Shown here: in pieces, positions 15,853 through 22,278 of the stretch | How the letters are laid out: the number at the start of each line of letters is the position of its first letter | How positions within the stretch are numbered: the first letter of the stretch is position 1 | Origin: a virus | Direction: 5' to 3' (one strand) | IMG/VR virus record: IMGVR_UViG_3300028876_000011 | Coordinates: 1-22,278 of that record | Length of the DNA: 22,278 bases | Position numbers and translations under genes: made by a program | The notes under the pieces: generated by a model | The model's input: only the letters and a program-made list of their open reading frames with translations | What the model was told of the DNA's origin: nothing | The model's database searches: none

Positions 15853-17100
15853 TTAAGACGAACTCTGGATCTTGATCATCGTCGCATCGTAACCAAGCCC
15901 GCCGTTGTCCATGCCGACGAGCGCCATGGGCACCGTGATGGACTGCGTGCGCGGCCCGCCTTCTTTCGAATAGGCGCTCTTCGACAAGCCGCCAAGGGTA
16001 AGATTCGGAACCGTAATTGATACGAAACTCTTAGGTTCCGCCTCGTTCTCCACCGCGAGGATGTGGATGGAGTACTGCGTTTCGGCTACGAAATCATTGA
16101 GGAACTGCAAGTCTTTTCGCAAACACGTAAAGTTGATGCCGATTCCCATCTGACCCGTGAACACATCCGGCCCATATTTTATGTTTCCGGAGCCGAACAC
16201 GTCTGGGCTCATCGGGGTGATGTCCATGGTCAGGTCGAAGCTGGTCAGATCGACCATGTCCTGGGTGCCGATGCGGACGGTGGCGTCCACCACGGCGAGC
16301 GGCAGGGTCGAGGAGGGGACCGGCGCGGTGAACACGGGTGCAGACGCGGAGGGGTAGGTCTGCATCTGCCCGGTCCCCACACCGCTGGGATCGACCGTGA
16401 TGATCCCGTTCGGGGCCATGCCAATCCGCATCGCGCCCCACACGAAATCGGACATGACCTCGGAGGTATCCACGTCGATCTCGTATTCCTCGACGGTGAA
16501 ATACCGTTTGATCAGTTGCGTGCCCGTTTGGATCAGTTTCTTGCCTGGGCGGGTCACCGTGAACGTGGTGTCCGCCGTGGGGACGGCGACAAGCTGTTCG
16601 CCGACCGAGATGACGGTGGGCGTCAGGTTGGTGATGCGGAGGTTCTTGCCGTTGTTCAGCGGATCGCTGTGGTTGGACAGGCGGATGATGTCGCCGACCC
16701 GCAGCCCCGCCGTGATCCATGAGCCGCCCGCGGCGGTGATGGTGCCGCCGCCGACCCCGGTCGCGGTGACGATGGACAACAGCCCACCCGTGGACTCGGT
16801 GATCGTCAGATCAGCGGTTGACCATGTGTCGCGCATGATCGCCTCGATGATGGCATCGAAGCTGCCGATGGAGCCTTCCGCGCTCCACGCGCCCACGGTC
16901 TTTTGGATGCCGTGACGGCCACGCGTCCGCATACCATCGTAACGAACTTCGTTACTCTCGGTGGCGGCCTTGGTGAGGCTTCCGCCCGACCCGCCAGCCA
17001 CGCGCAGGATGGACGCACCAGCACCCGTGGCGGGCACGCCGAGTCCGGACTGGGCTTTGTAGGCGACGATGGAGTTGGATTGAGTTTGATATACGGGCAT
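15853..17100 (-). CDS. Major tail (tube) protein
   Basis: ATG at 17100 has AAGGAG eight bases upstream. The 415-residue product begins Pro-Val-Tyr-Gln-Thr-Gln-Ser-Asn and has the pattern of phage tail tube proteins: an early Glu-Val-Arg-Tyr-Asp-Gly-Met region, Trp-Ser-Ala-Glu-Gly-Ser, and Glu-Tyr-Glu-Ile-Asp-Val-Asp-Thr in the middle. The C-terminal beta domain ends Gly-Gly-Leu-Gly-Tyr-Asp-Ala-Thr-Met-Ile-Lys-Ile. Residues about 105-190 look like an extra beta domain (Gly-Leu-Arg-Val-Gly-Asp-Ile-Ile-Arg-Leu) that could decorate the tube surface. It lies between the tail terminator and chaperone genes, the standard position. The protein should polymerise as stacked hexameric rings around the tape measure. 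Confidence 0.9.
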   Translation of the reverse strand: MPVYQTQSNSIVAYKAQSGLGVPATGAGASILRVAGGSGGSLTKAATESNEVRYDGMRTRGRHGIQKTVGAWSAEGSIGSFDAIIEAIMRDTWSTADLTITESTGGLLSIVTATGVGGGTITAAGGSWITAGLRVGDIIRLSNHSDPLNNGKNLRITNLTPTVISVGEQLVAVPTADTTFTVTRPGKKLIQTGTQLIKRYFTVEEYEIDVDTSEVMSDFVWGAMRIGMAPNGIITVDPSGVGTGQMQTYPSASAPVFTAPVPSSTLPLAVVDATVRIGTQDMVDLTSFDLTMDITPMSPDVFGSGNIKYGPDVFTGQMGIGINFTCLRKDLQFLNDFVAETQYSIHILAVENEAEPKSFVSITVPNLTLGGLSKSAYSKEGGPRTQSITVPMALVGMDNGGLGYDATMIKIQSSS

Positions 17101-17142
17101 GTCTGACTCCTTTCGAGAGCGAACCGTTGGTTAGCGAACCTT

Positions 17143-17580
17143 TCAGTTCGTGTAGTAGAAATCGAAGGGCACGCTACAAAGCAGGATCGCGTAGTTACCC
17201 GCTTCATCCGTCGCCACGCTGTCGTAAGCAGAGAACTCAAGCGTTCTGACCGTCTGTCCGAGTTCTGGCACCCTGCCGAATTCGGTCTTTTCCATGAACG
17301 CCGCCAGCGCGTCGGCGACCTCCAGGGAACTATCCATCCCGGTATTCCAGGGTGCCCAGATGTAGAACCGTATCAATCCGGGATGGATATAAAGTTGGTT
17401 GCCACGCTGGCTGAACCCTCTCAGCGCGTTGTAGCCACCAATGATTTCGCACTCGACAAACGGCGAAGCGGTCTGCATCGGGTCTTGCCCGTCCCAGTTC
17501 TCGTTTGCCCACCGCAATGGAAGCGCGTTGAAGTTGGCGTCCACATGCGCGCGGATCGCCTTGATCGCCGGTCCCAGCAT
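17143..17580 (-). CDS. Tail terminator-like protein (DUF4128 type)
   Basis: ATG at 17580 has GAGGT six bases upstream. The 145-residue product has the layout of the tail terminator-like family: an N-terminal helix (Ala-Ile-Arg-Ala-His-Val-Asp-Ala-Asn-Phe) and Leu-Arg-Trp-Ala-Asn-Glu-Asn. Then come Phe-Val-Glu-Cys-Glu-Ile, Arg-Gly-Asn-Gln-Leu-Tyr followed by Gly-Leu-Ile-Arg-Phe-Tyr-Ile-Trp-Ala-Pro, and a C-terminal strand ending Phe-Asp-Phe-Tyr-Tyr. It sits between the gp10-like gene and the major tail protein. Proteins of this type cap the growing tail tube and join it to the head. Confidence 0.85.
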   Translation of the reverse strand: MLGPAIKAIRAHVDANFNALPLRWANENWDGQDPMQTASPFVECEIIGGYNALRGFSQRGNQLYIHPGLIRFYIWAPWNTGMDSSLEVADALAAFMEKTEFGRVPELGQTVRTLEFSAYDSVATDEAGNYAILLCSVPFDFYYTN

Positions 17581-17583
17581 TTG

Positions 17584-18324
17584 TTACCTCGCTTCGATCT
17601 CCAGCGCCGGAAAACGATCTTTCGCGTCGTTGCCGTGGCGCGGCCCGCCCTGTGAATGGAAGCGTCCCATTTTGTTTCGCCTTGGCGTGCGCGCGATGGC
17701 CTCTTGCTCGATCAGCGCGCCCTCGACGTTGCCGTGATAGGCGAAACGGATGATCGCGACCTTTTCGTACTTGTTCTTCAGGTCACGCGCGGTGACCTCG
17801 TAGACGCCGTCAGGAGCCTGGGAGGACAGGCCGGGGCGGCGCTGGGTCAGCCGCGCGCGATACTTGTGCTTGGCCCCACCCTCGATCTTACGTGCGTAGG
17901 GCTTGACATTGATGATGACGACCTTGTCGCCCTTCCTGAGTTCGACCTTGGTGCCGCCCTGCAACATCGCGTCGCGGCGCACACCGTTCACGTAGAGCCA
18001 GTGGTTGTCGCGATAGTGCCCGTGTCTGCCGGGGCCGACCGGCGAGCGGGTGATCAACAGCCGCAGCGCCTCATCGACCACATTGGTGTGCAGATGGAAG
18101 ATCGTGTCGGTGACCGATTGGGCCTGGTTCAGCGGCTTGCCGATCTGGCCGTCCACGATCAGTTCAGTCGGTGCCGGGGAGCCGAACGCCTGCATGATGG
18201 CTTGCTGATTCAGATCCGTCAGCCGCTTCGTCTCGCTGATCAGCATCTCGCGGGTATTCGCGCGATAAATCTTGATCAGGTCATCGACCTTTTGCGGCGT
18301 GAAACCCAGCATCCCGGCCATCAC
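17584..18324 (-). CDS. gp10-like neck / tail completion protein
   Basis: The product has about 246 residues. The start is either GTG at 18324 (GTGA overlap with the upstream stop) or the next codon ATG at 18321 (TGATG overlap). An N-terminal helical part (residues 1-90) precedes the conserved-looking part: Ser-Pro-Val-Gly-Pro-Gly ... His-Tyr-Arg-Asp-Asn-His-Trp-Leu, then Val-Ile-Ile-Asn-Val-Lys-Pro-Tyr-Ala-Arg-Lys-Ile-Glu-Gly-Gly. That pattern is typical of HK97 gp10-type proteins, although this one is longer than usual. The C-terminus is basic. Position between the head-closure protein and tail terminator supports a neck or tail-joining role. Confidence 0.8.
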   Translation of the reverse strand: MMAGMLGFTPQKVDDLIKIYRANTREMLISETKRLTDLNQQAIMQAFGSPAPTELIVDGQIGKPLNQAQSVTDTIFHLHTNVVDEALRLLITRSPVGPGRHGHYRDNHWLYVNGVRRDAMLQGGTKVELRKGDKVVIINVKPYARKIEGGAKHKYRARLTQRRPGLSSQAPDGVYEVTARDLKNKYEKVAIIRFAYHGNVEGALIEQEAIARTPRRNKMGRFHSQGGPRHGNDAKDRFPALEIEAR

Positions 18325-18674
18325 GCCATCCCCATTACCTGCATGATATGCTCCGCGATCACGCCACCGGGCGCGGCGACCTGGACGCCCTGCACGGTGT
18401 AGGTCGTCGCGGCGATGATGATCTGATCACCCCGGCGGATCGGCGCTGGCCAACCGCTGGCGGCGATCTCCTTGTTCGACACCCGCACATCAATGCGACC
18501 CTGCACGACGCCGCCCACGGCCTCCCCAGGCGCTACAAACGTGGGCACGCATTTCAACGTCACCTCGACCCGCGGCATGGTGCGCGTCGCCAGGCGGATC
18601 AACGTGCCGGGTTCGCCGACCCGCGCGATGGCGTCGGCCACCTGTTTGGCCACATAATCGCCCTTCGCCGTCAC
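18321..18674 (-). CDS. Head closure / head-tail adaptor protein
   Basis: I chose GTG at 18674 (117 residues) because it gives a GTGA overlap with the connector stop and has AGGA upstream. A longer frame starting ATG at 18710 would overlap the connector by 40 bases. The product has an N-terminal helix (Val-Ala-Lys-Gln-Val-Ala-Asp-Ala-Ile-Ala-Arg) then beta strands, with Gly-Thr-Leu-Ile-Arg-Leu, Val-Gln-Gly-Arg-Ile-Asp-Val-Arg-Val-Ser, Arg-Arg-Gly-Asp-Gln-Ile-Ile-Ile-Ala and Tyr-Thr-Val-Gln-Gly-Val. Such small beta proteins directly after a gp6-like connector act as head-closure or adaptor proteins. The assignment is mainly by size, fold pattern and position. Confidence 0.75.
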   Translation of the reverse strand: MTAKGDYVAKQVADAIARVGEPGTLIRLATRTMPRVEVTLKCVPTFVAPGEAVGGVVQGRIDVRVSNKEIAASGWPAPIRRGDQIIIAATTYTVQGVQVAAPGGVIAEHIMQVMGMA

Positions 18675-19336
18675 GCGTTGAATTCCTGAAACGGTTGCAG
18701 CATGTCGCAAATCTCTGGCGGCAGCGCCGACGTATTCGGCATCGTCATGCTGTTGTATTCTTCCTTGATGACGCCTGGGATTTCCTGCGAACGCAGGAAT
18801 CGGTCACGGCCCCAGGTGTCATTGCGGATCTTCAGCAGCGACAGGCATGCCGCCTGCAAATCGGGCGGCAAATTGTTCGGGTCGTAACCGCCGGTATAAG
18901 TGATCTCCAGGCTCATCATGGCGCTGTTCGACCAATGCCACGACCAATAAGACCGTTGCCCCTCACTGAGCCGCCACAGCCGCCCGCGGTAGGCATCAAG
19001 CTGGTAATCATCCGCGGTCAGCGGCGGATCATCATCGACCGAGCCGAACGACACGATCTCGGTCACCGGATAGCGCCGCAGGGTCAGGGGGCGGATTTCC
19101 ACCGAGACTTCCGGCAGATACCAAAAATCAGTGCCATGCCATGTCTCGCTGACCGTTTCCCTTATCAGGGTTCGATTGCAGTGCCGCTCGATGTAAACGC
19201 TGGTTTCGCGTATCCAGCGCGCCAGGCGGGCATCGTTCTCATCGCTGGTGATGCCAAGTTCCTCCTTGGCGATCTCCAGCGTCGTCAGGTCGTGCGACGC
19301 CGCCGGTTCGATCACCTCGATGACGGAAGATTTCAT
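18671..19336 (-). CDS. gp6-like head-tail connector protein
   Basis: ATG at 19336 overlaps the methyltransferase stop as ATGA. The 221-residue product has hallmarks of the phage gp6-like connector family: an N-terminal segment Thr-Thr-Leu-Glu-Ile-Ala-Lys-Glu-Glu-Leu-Gly-Ile, then Asp-Ala-Arg-Leu-Ala-Arg-Trp-Ile-Arg-Glu-Thr-Ser-Val-Tyr-Ile-Glu. A Leu-Arg-Arg-Tyr-Pro-Val-Thr-Glu-Ile segment, Tyr-Thr-Gly-Gly-Tyr and Pro-Pro-Asp-Leu-Gln-Ala-Ala-Cys follow. These proteins form a ring under the portal and link it to the tail. It starts the neck module of the operon. Confidence 0.9.
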   Translation of the reverse strand: MKSSVIEVIEPAASHDLTTLEIAKEELGITSDENDARLARWIRETSVYIERHCNRTLIRETVSETWHGTDFWYLPEVSVEIRPLTLRRYPVTEIVSFGSVDDDPPLTADDYQLDAYRGRLWRLSEGQRSYWSWHWSNSAMMSLEITYTGGYDPNNLPPDLQAACLSLLKIRNDTWGRDRFLRSQEIPGVIKEEYNSMTMPNTSALPPEICDMLQPFQEFNA

Positions 19337-20004
19337 GGCCGCGACACCCTCCGAAACGCGAACGAGGTGATCCCCTCACGGCCCAGGATCGTCTCCACGT
19401 CGCTGACCTCGCGCAGCTTCCAACCAAGCCTGTCCATGAAAATGATCAGGCCCGCCTTACTGAAGTACCAATAATGCTCATCCTTCCGATAATGTTTCGA
19501 CTTCAACACCTCGGCGGGACCAGGAAAGACCGGAAGCGAAATGAAGACGCTGTCCTCGACCTGTTCCAACAGCTTTGGAAAATCAGGGATATGCTCCAGG
19601 CTGTCCCAGAACGACATCGCCAGGCACGGCTGGCGGTAGGGGTTCCACAGCTTCTCCCGCGCCTTCAACCACGCCACACCCGCCGGGTTCACGTCATAAC
19701 CCCAGGTAAACGGTCGGGCGTTCACGAAGGCACCGCTGCCGATACCGATGTCCACCAAATGACCGGTGTAATGCCGCGCGACCAGCGCGATGCGCGCGAC
19801 GTTCAGCTTCGATCCCAGTTCGGTCTGGGCGTAGCCCTGATACTTGGCGAAGTAGGCCTCGTCATAAATATGGGTGCCGCCGGTCGCCGGGTAATAGCCG
19901 TAGCCCAGTTCCGGAAACCAGCAGAGTTCAGTCGCCAGCGTCCTGGTCAGGCAGCGCGGGAAGACCGGGAAAGGCGTGGCAAGGCACTCGCCCAGCGACG
20001 CCAT
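19333..20004 (-). CDS. Class I SAM-dependent methyltransferase
   Basis: I favour ATG at 20004 (223 residues), with GGAAAAG close upstream and a 58-base overlap with the glycosyltransferase. The frame is open further, to 20205, but that part reads as a shadow of the upstream gene; a CTG at 19950 is another option. The SAM-binding motif I is VDIGIGSGAF at residues 84-93, and Gly-Tyr-Asp-Val-Asn-Pro near 102-107 supplies the acidic residue that follows strand two. Phe-Trp-Asp-Ser-Leu-Glu-His-Ile (132-139) is motif-like for the family. An N-terminal Tyr-rich segment (Gly-Tyr-Gly-Tyr-Tyr, Tyr-Asp-Glu-Ala-Tyr-Phe) precedes it. The substrate is unknown. It lies between a glycosyltransferase and the connector, so DNA, sugar or virion protein modification are all possible. 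Confidence 0.8.
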   Translation of the reverse strand: MASLGECLATPFPVFPRCLTRTLATELCWFPELGYGYYPATGGTHIYDEAYFAKYQGYAQTELGSKLNVARIALVARHYTGHLVDIGIGSGAFVNARPFTWGYDVNPAGVAWLKAREKLWNPYRQPCLAMSFWDSLEHIPDFPKLLEQVEDSVFISLPVFPGPAEVLKSKHYRKDEHYWYFSKAGLIIFMDRLGWKLREVSDVETILGREGITSFAFRRVSRP

Positions 20005-20867
20005 TGCTTTTCCAGGTCCGGTATCAGCTTCACGCACTGGTGCCGCATATCGATGCATTGGCAGTAATCCTTTGGTGTCGCGAAACCGATCTTCGATCCG
20101 TCCATGCGCCGATCTATGATTTTCGATGGCGCGTTCATCCCACCATTGCCACCAAGCACGACGAAGGTTGGCGTCTTCATCGCTATCGCCGCCGGAACGA
20201 TCCATCCGACACCGCCAACGACCACCGCCGCGTCCCTGACCATCGCCATCAGCTGGTTCACCGTGCCCTCGCCGCGCAACCGGGCCAGGTTATGTGGCGG
20301 CGGCACACCGCCCTCGATCCATTCCGCGTTGTGCGTGTTGCTGGTGTCGGCGATGACGACCACCGCGAAGCCGCGCCGCTTGAGGTCGCCGGCGACGAAG
20401 TTGATATATTCCGGCAGCGGATTGCGCGCCTGGTTGTCCCACTCCAGCCGCCGCATCACCGGGCGCACGACGGCCAGCGGCGCGCCACCCGTGTCGAACG
20501 GACATGGACCCATATCCGGTAAATCCCAGTTGGGCGCTCTCGCTTCCGGCTTCGTCATGGGCAGCTTGCGTTCCATGGCGGCGAACACGCCATGTTCCAT
20601 TTCGAGGTGACCGTAGCCCAGCGCGATGGTGCCCAGGCCCGCCGGTAACGGGGTCCAACGCTCCGGTGGCTGGCGGCGGATGTTCTTGTTCTGGGTTCGC
20701 AGTAATCGCTCGCCGCGCACGAACTTCAGGTTGTCGATGTCGTCGTAGAATTCCGGCCACGGCGTATCGACATAAAGGGTGCGCTGTTTCGCCGCCGATT
20801 TAAGGAGGGGCCTGACGTAGATCGCGTCGCCCAGGCCCCACGGCGCTTTGATGTGTAGTGGCGTCAA
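19947..20867 (-). CDS. GT9-like glycosyltransferase
   Basis: The start is TTG at 20867, giving a TTGA overlap with the preceding stop and GGAAAG upstream. An N-terminal motif starting at residue 5 (His-Ile-Lys-Ala-Pro-Trp-Gly-Leu-Gly-Asp-Ala-Ile-Tyr) shows the start cannot be much later. The 306-residue product resembles heptosyltransferase-type GT-B enzymes: that N-terminal Gly-Asp loop, a linker, and a C-terminal part with Val-Val-Gly-Gly-Val-Gly-Trp-Ile-Val-Pro-Ala-Ala (216-227) then Pro-Thr-Phe-Val-Val-Leu-Gly-Gly-Asn-Gly-Gly, a likely nucleotide-sugar site. Three Cys cluster at 269, 271 and 278. No membrane segment is visible. It could glycosylate a virion protein or alter the host surface; the substrate is not known. 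Confidence 0.75.
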   Translation of the reverse strand: MTPLHIKAPWGLGDAIYVRPLLKSAAKQRTLYVDTPWPEFYDDIDNLKFVRGERLLRTQNKNIRRQPPERWTPLPAGLGTIALGYGHLEMEHGVFAAMERKLPMTKPEARAPNWDLPDMGPCPFDTGGAPLAVVRPVMRRLEWDNQARNPLPEYINFVAGDLKRRGFAVVVIADTSNTHNAEWIEGGVPPPHNLARLRGEGTVNQLMAMVRDAAVVVGGVGWIVPAAIAMKTPTFVVLGGNGGMNAPSKIIDRRMDGSKIGFATPKDYCQCIDMRHQCVKLIPDLEKQWRRWASALPRLSRSSRAA

Positions 20868-21130
20868 CGGGCTTTCCGTTTCGCCGCCGCTTTGCGCGGT
20901 GCTTTCTTCTCGTCGTCGTCCTCATCATCGTCGTCGTCGTCGTCGTCATCGTCTTCCGGCGCATCGGCGACCACGCGCGTTGGCTTCGTTTCGCTCAGCG
21001 CGCGCACCGCCAGACCGGCCATCTCCAGTTCGGTCGCGCGGTATTCCGATGTCTCGAATTCCTGCCCTCGCTCCACTTGCCCCTCATGATCGGCGTTGTA
21101 CCAGTCAGCGGTTGCTCTCATGAGGGGCAT
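20864..21130 (-). CDS. Small acidic protein with poly-Asp tract and basic tail
   Basis: ATG at 21130 has AGGAG eight bases upstream. The 88-residue product starts Met-Pro-Leu-Met-Arg-Ala-Thr-Ala-Asp-Trp-Tyr and has an N-terminal domain with Gly-Gln-Glu-Phe-Glu-Thr-Ser and Ala-Thr-Glu-Leu-Glu. That part resembles short uncharacterised proteins encoded near phage capsid genes. Residues 59-73 are almost all Asp/Glu (ten Asp, Glu, three Asp, Glu), followed by a Lys/Arg/Ala tail. An acidic stretch then a basic tail could bind basic surfaces and nucleic acid. Function unknown. Confidence 0.8.
   Translation of the reverse strand: MPLMRATADWYNADHEGQVERGQEFETSEYRATELEMAGLAVRALSETKPTRVVADAPEDDDDDDDDDDEDDDEKKAPRKAAAKRKAR
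20909..20955 (-). repeat. Trinucleotide repeat coding the poly-Asp tract
   Basis: On the plus strand the tract is a near-perfect run of gtc/atc triplets (for example cgtcgtcgtcgtcgtcgtca), which reads as GAC/GAT on the coding strand. Such a repeat can expand or contract in steps of one Asp without breaking the frame. Confidence 0.8.
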
Positions 21131-21140
21131 GTGTCGTCTC

Positions 21141-22025
21141 CTAGATCAGGAACATTTGTTTAGAACCTTTTTCCATATTATCCCGCTTCCACAAGGGCCG
21201 TAGGTTCGTCAACGCCCACGCGGCACGAAACTCGGGATCGTCCAGACCGCTAATCCTGAACGAGGAAATCGGCACGATGTGATCGATGTGCCATTTCCCC
21301 ATATTGGCCCAGGACATCCTCCCCCTGAACTGCTTCTCCAGATGATCGCGGAGTTGCTCCACGGTGTAACCGAGCGCCGCCCAGGTCTTGGTCGTTTTCA
21401 CGACTCCCTGCCGTTTCAAATCCGTTCTGAGGCGGGTTCTGATCCTACTACACAACGCTCGTTCTTTGTCGGTGTATTTTAAGTTAGACAGGCCCCAACA
21501 TTTTCTGCTGCACGTAAAATGGTTGCGCTTTTTCGGTGCGAATGAAGTGCCACAAATCTTGCACTCTCTCCTCCGCTTTAATGACCGAGCCGTAGCTTCA
21601 GCCCTCGCCGCGATCAGTACGTGAGGCCCCTTATTGTTGCATGACAATGAACAAAATCTGGCTTCCACCCGCGTTGTCACGAACGCTTTGCCACATATCT
21701 CGCAGACACGATTGAAACGCTGCGCCCTGTCTTTTCGAGAAAACGTCCTCGACAGTACGTGACACTGATCCGAGCATGTCCGACGCGGATGCCGCTTCCA
21801 GGGGTATTCCTTGCCACAAACCTCACAGATCATCGGTGGCCTTTCGGCCTTGGCCTGACTGAAACGGTATGTGGTCGAACAACTAAGGCTGCAACACCTG
21901 ACCTTTTTATTCACGGGAAAGAACTGGATTCCGCATTGGATACAATCCGCGGATCGTTTCCCCCGCTTTTTCTCGACCGGCGTTAACAGATCATCGAAAA
22001 GCGGCGTAGGTTGGCGCAGCATCAT
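21141..22025 (-). CDS. HNH endonuclease with four zinc-binding modules
   Basis: The start is the first of two ATG codons at 22025, preceded by AGAGG about seven bases upstream. The 294-residue product has four CxxC...CxxxC modules: C28/C31-C45/C49, C67/C70-C84/C88, C108/C111-C125/C129 and C155/C158-C172/C176. A basic stretch follows, then a C-terminal HNH-type nuclease motif: WHIDHIVPISSF (His246, Asp248, His249), then LTNLRPLW (Asn274) and Asn283, an H-N-N arrangement seen in many phage HNH enzymes. Two sampled lines of the gene are 45-48% GC, against about two-thirds in the tape measure gene, so it looks acquired. It sits just after the capsid gene, a common place for free-standing homing endonucleases. 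Confidence 0.9.
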   Translation of the reverse strand: MMLRQPTPLFDDLLTPVEKKRGKRSADCIQCGIQFFPVNKKVRCCSLSCSTTYRFSQAKAERPPMICEVCGKEYPWKRHPRRTCSDQCHVLSRTFSRKDRAQRFNRVCEICGKAFVTTRVEARFCSLSCNNKGPHVLIAARAEATARSLKRRRECKICGTSFAPKKRNHFTCSRKCWGLSNLKYTDKERALCSRIRTRLRTDLKRQGVVKTTKTWAALGYTVEQLRDHLEKQFRGRMSWANMGKWHIDHIVPISSFRISGLDDPEFRAAWALTNLRPLWKRDNMEKGSKQMFLI

Positions 22026-22056
22026 CGTCGTCCTCTAGCCAGGATTGGTGGTGTTA

Positions 22057-22090
22057 GGGCTTCCTTGGGGTTACAGCCCCTTGGAAGCCC
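22057..22090. promoter_or_regulatory. Long imperfect hairpin between capsid and HNH genes
   Basis: Arms gggcttcc-tt-gggg (22057-22070) and cccc-tt-ggaagccc (22077-22090) pair as 8 bp, a TT/TT internal bulge and 4 bp, around a six-base loop (ttacag). No T-run follows on the minus strand (the transcript continues with TAACACC), so it is not a standard intrinsic terminator. It could protect the capsid mRNA 3' end, reduce read-through, or mark the insertion junction of the HNH gene. Confidence 0.6.
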
Positions 22091-22113
22091 GCAGTTATAC
22101 AGTCTGATTTATG

Positions 22114-22278
22114 TTACGGCAACGTCCCGTAAATAAACGCCGCCGGGCGGTACACGGCGAGTGCAAGCCGTTCCTCGGCCCTTATGGTGATCATATTCCT
22201 CACAAAGTTGTCCTGGTCCTCGGTCGAGATCAGCACCTCGATGCTCATCCGGTCGAAGATCTGCGCCCCCAGACGGAA
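22114..22278 (-). CDS. HK97-type major capsid protein, C-terminal end (5' part outside window)
   Basis: The frame is open from the right edge and stops at TAA (22116-22114). The visible 54 residues are the end of a capsid protein of the HK97 fold: Ile-Ser-Thr-Glu-Asp-Gln-Asp-Asn-Phe-Val, then RNMITIRAEERLALAVYRPA and Ala-Phe-Ile-Tyr-Gly-Thr-Leu-Pro. The Arg-Ala-Glu-Glu-Arg segment followed by an Ala-Val-Tyr-Arg-Pro-Ala-Ala-Phe strand is characteristic. It places the window directly after the head genes, and the order of genes downstream fits. Confidence 0.85.
   Translation of the reverse strand, partial: FRLGAQIFDRMSIEVLISTEDQDNFVRNMITIRAEERLALAVYRPAAFIYGTLP

Noticed and set aside
22057-22090. 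Intrinsic terminator after the capsid gene
   Set aside because: The stem is strong but no T-run follows in the direction of transcription, so only a structured element is claimed.
1-22278. tRNA genes, integrase, attachment sites or insertion sequences
   Set aside because: I looked for these and saw no cloverleaf, recombinase motif or flanking repeats that I could support by reading alone.

Overview
The window is a single-strand, late-gene morphogenesis block of a tailed, siphovirus-like phage or prophage. Every supported gene lies on the minus strand and is transcribed from high to low coordinates. The order is the classic head-to-tail one. Most of the DNA is GC-rich (sampled lines about 65% GC), with frequent GTG/TTG starts and many stop/start overlaps. 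The protein types (tail terminator-like protein, TMP_2-type tape measure, S74 tail fibre) fit a phage of a high-GC Gram-negative host, most likely an alphaproteobacterium. That host guess is inference. I see no integrase, attachment site, tRNA or host gene, so prophage and free phage cannot be told apart.

Layout from right to left. At 22278-22114 is the C-terminal end of an HK97-type major capsid protein. Next come a structured 88-base gap and a lower-GC HNH endonuclease with four zinc-binding Cys modules (22025-21141). At 21130-19333 are a small protein with a poly-Asp tract, a GT9-like glycosyltransferase and a SAM methyltransferase, a non-structural insert between capsid and connector genes. 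At 19336-17143 is the neck: gp6-like connector, head-closure/adaptor protein, gp10-like protein and tail terminator. At 17100-15026 are the major tail tube protein and the tail assembly chaperone pair, which appears to be made by a -1 frameshift. At 15029-7800 is a 2409-residue tape measure protein carrying an M15-type metallopeptidase domain and two blocks of internal repeats.

Downstream (7786-5193) are two distal tail proteins. They are followed by a tail fibre with a C-terminal S74 autoprocessing chaperone (5193-2875), two small proteins, and then two consecutive proteins with clear signal peptides and even numbers of cysteines (2396-1452 and 1452-off the left end). The last is a 484-codon open frame running off the left edge. 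It contains three copies of a 94-95 residue Cys-paired module followed by a lower-GC domain.

The structural genes form one tightly coupled transcription and translation unit. The most interesting points are the two exported, apparently disulfide-bonded proteins at the end of a tail operon, the peptidase embedded in the very long tape measure, the chaperone frameshift, the glycosyltransferase/methyltransferase pair, and the compositionally foreign HNH gene beside the capsid gene. No intergenic stretch exceeds 90 bases.
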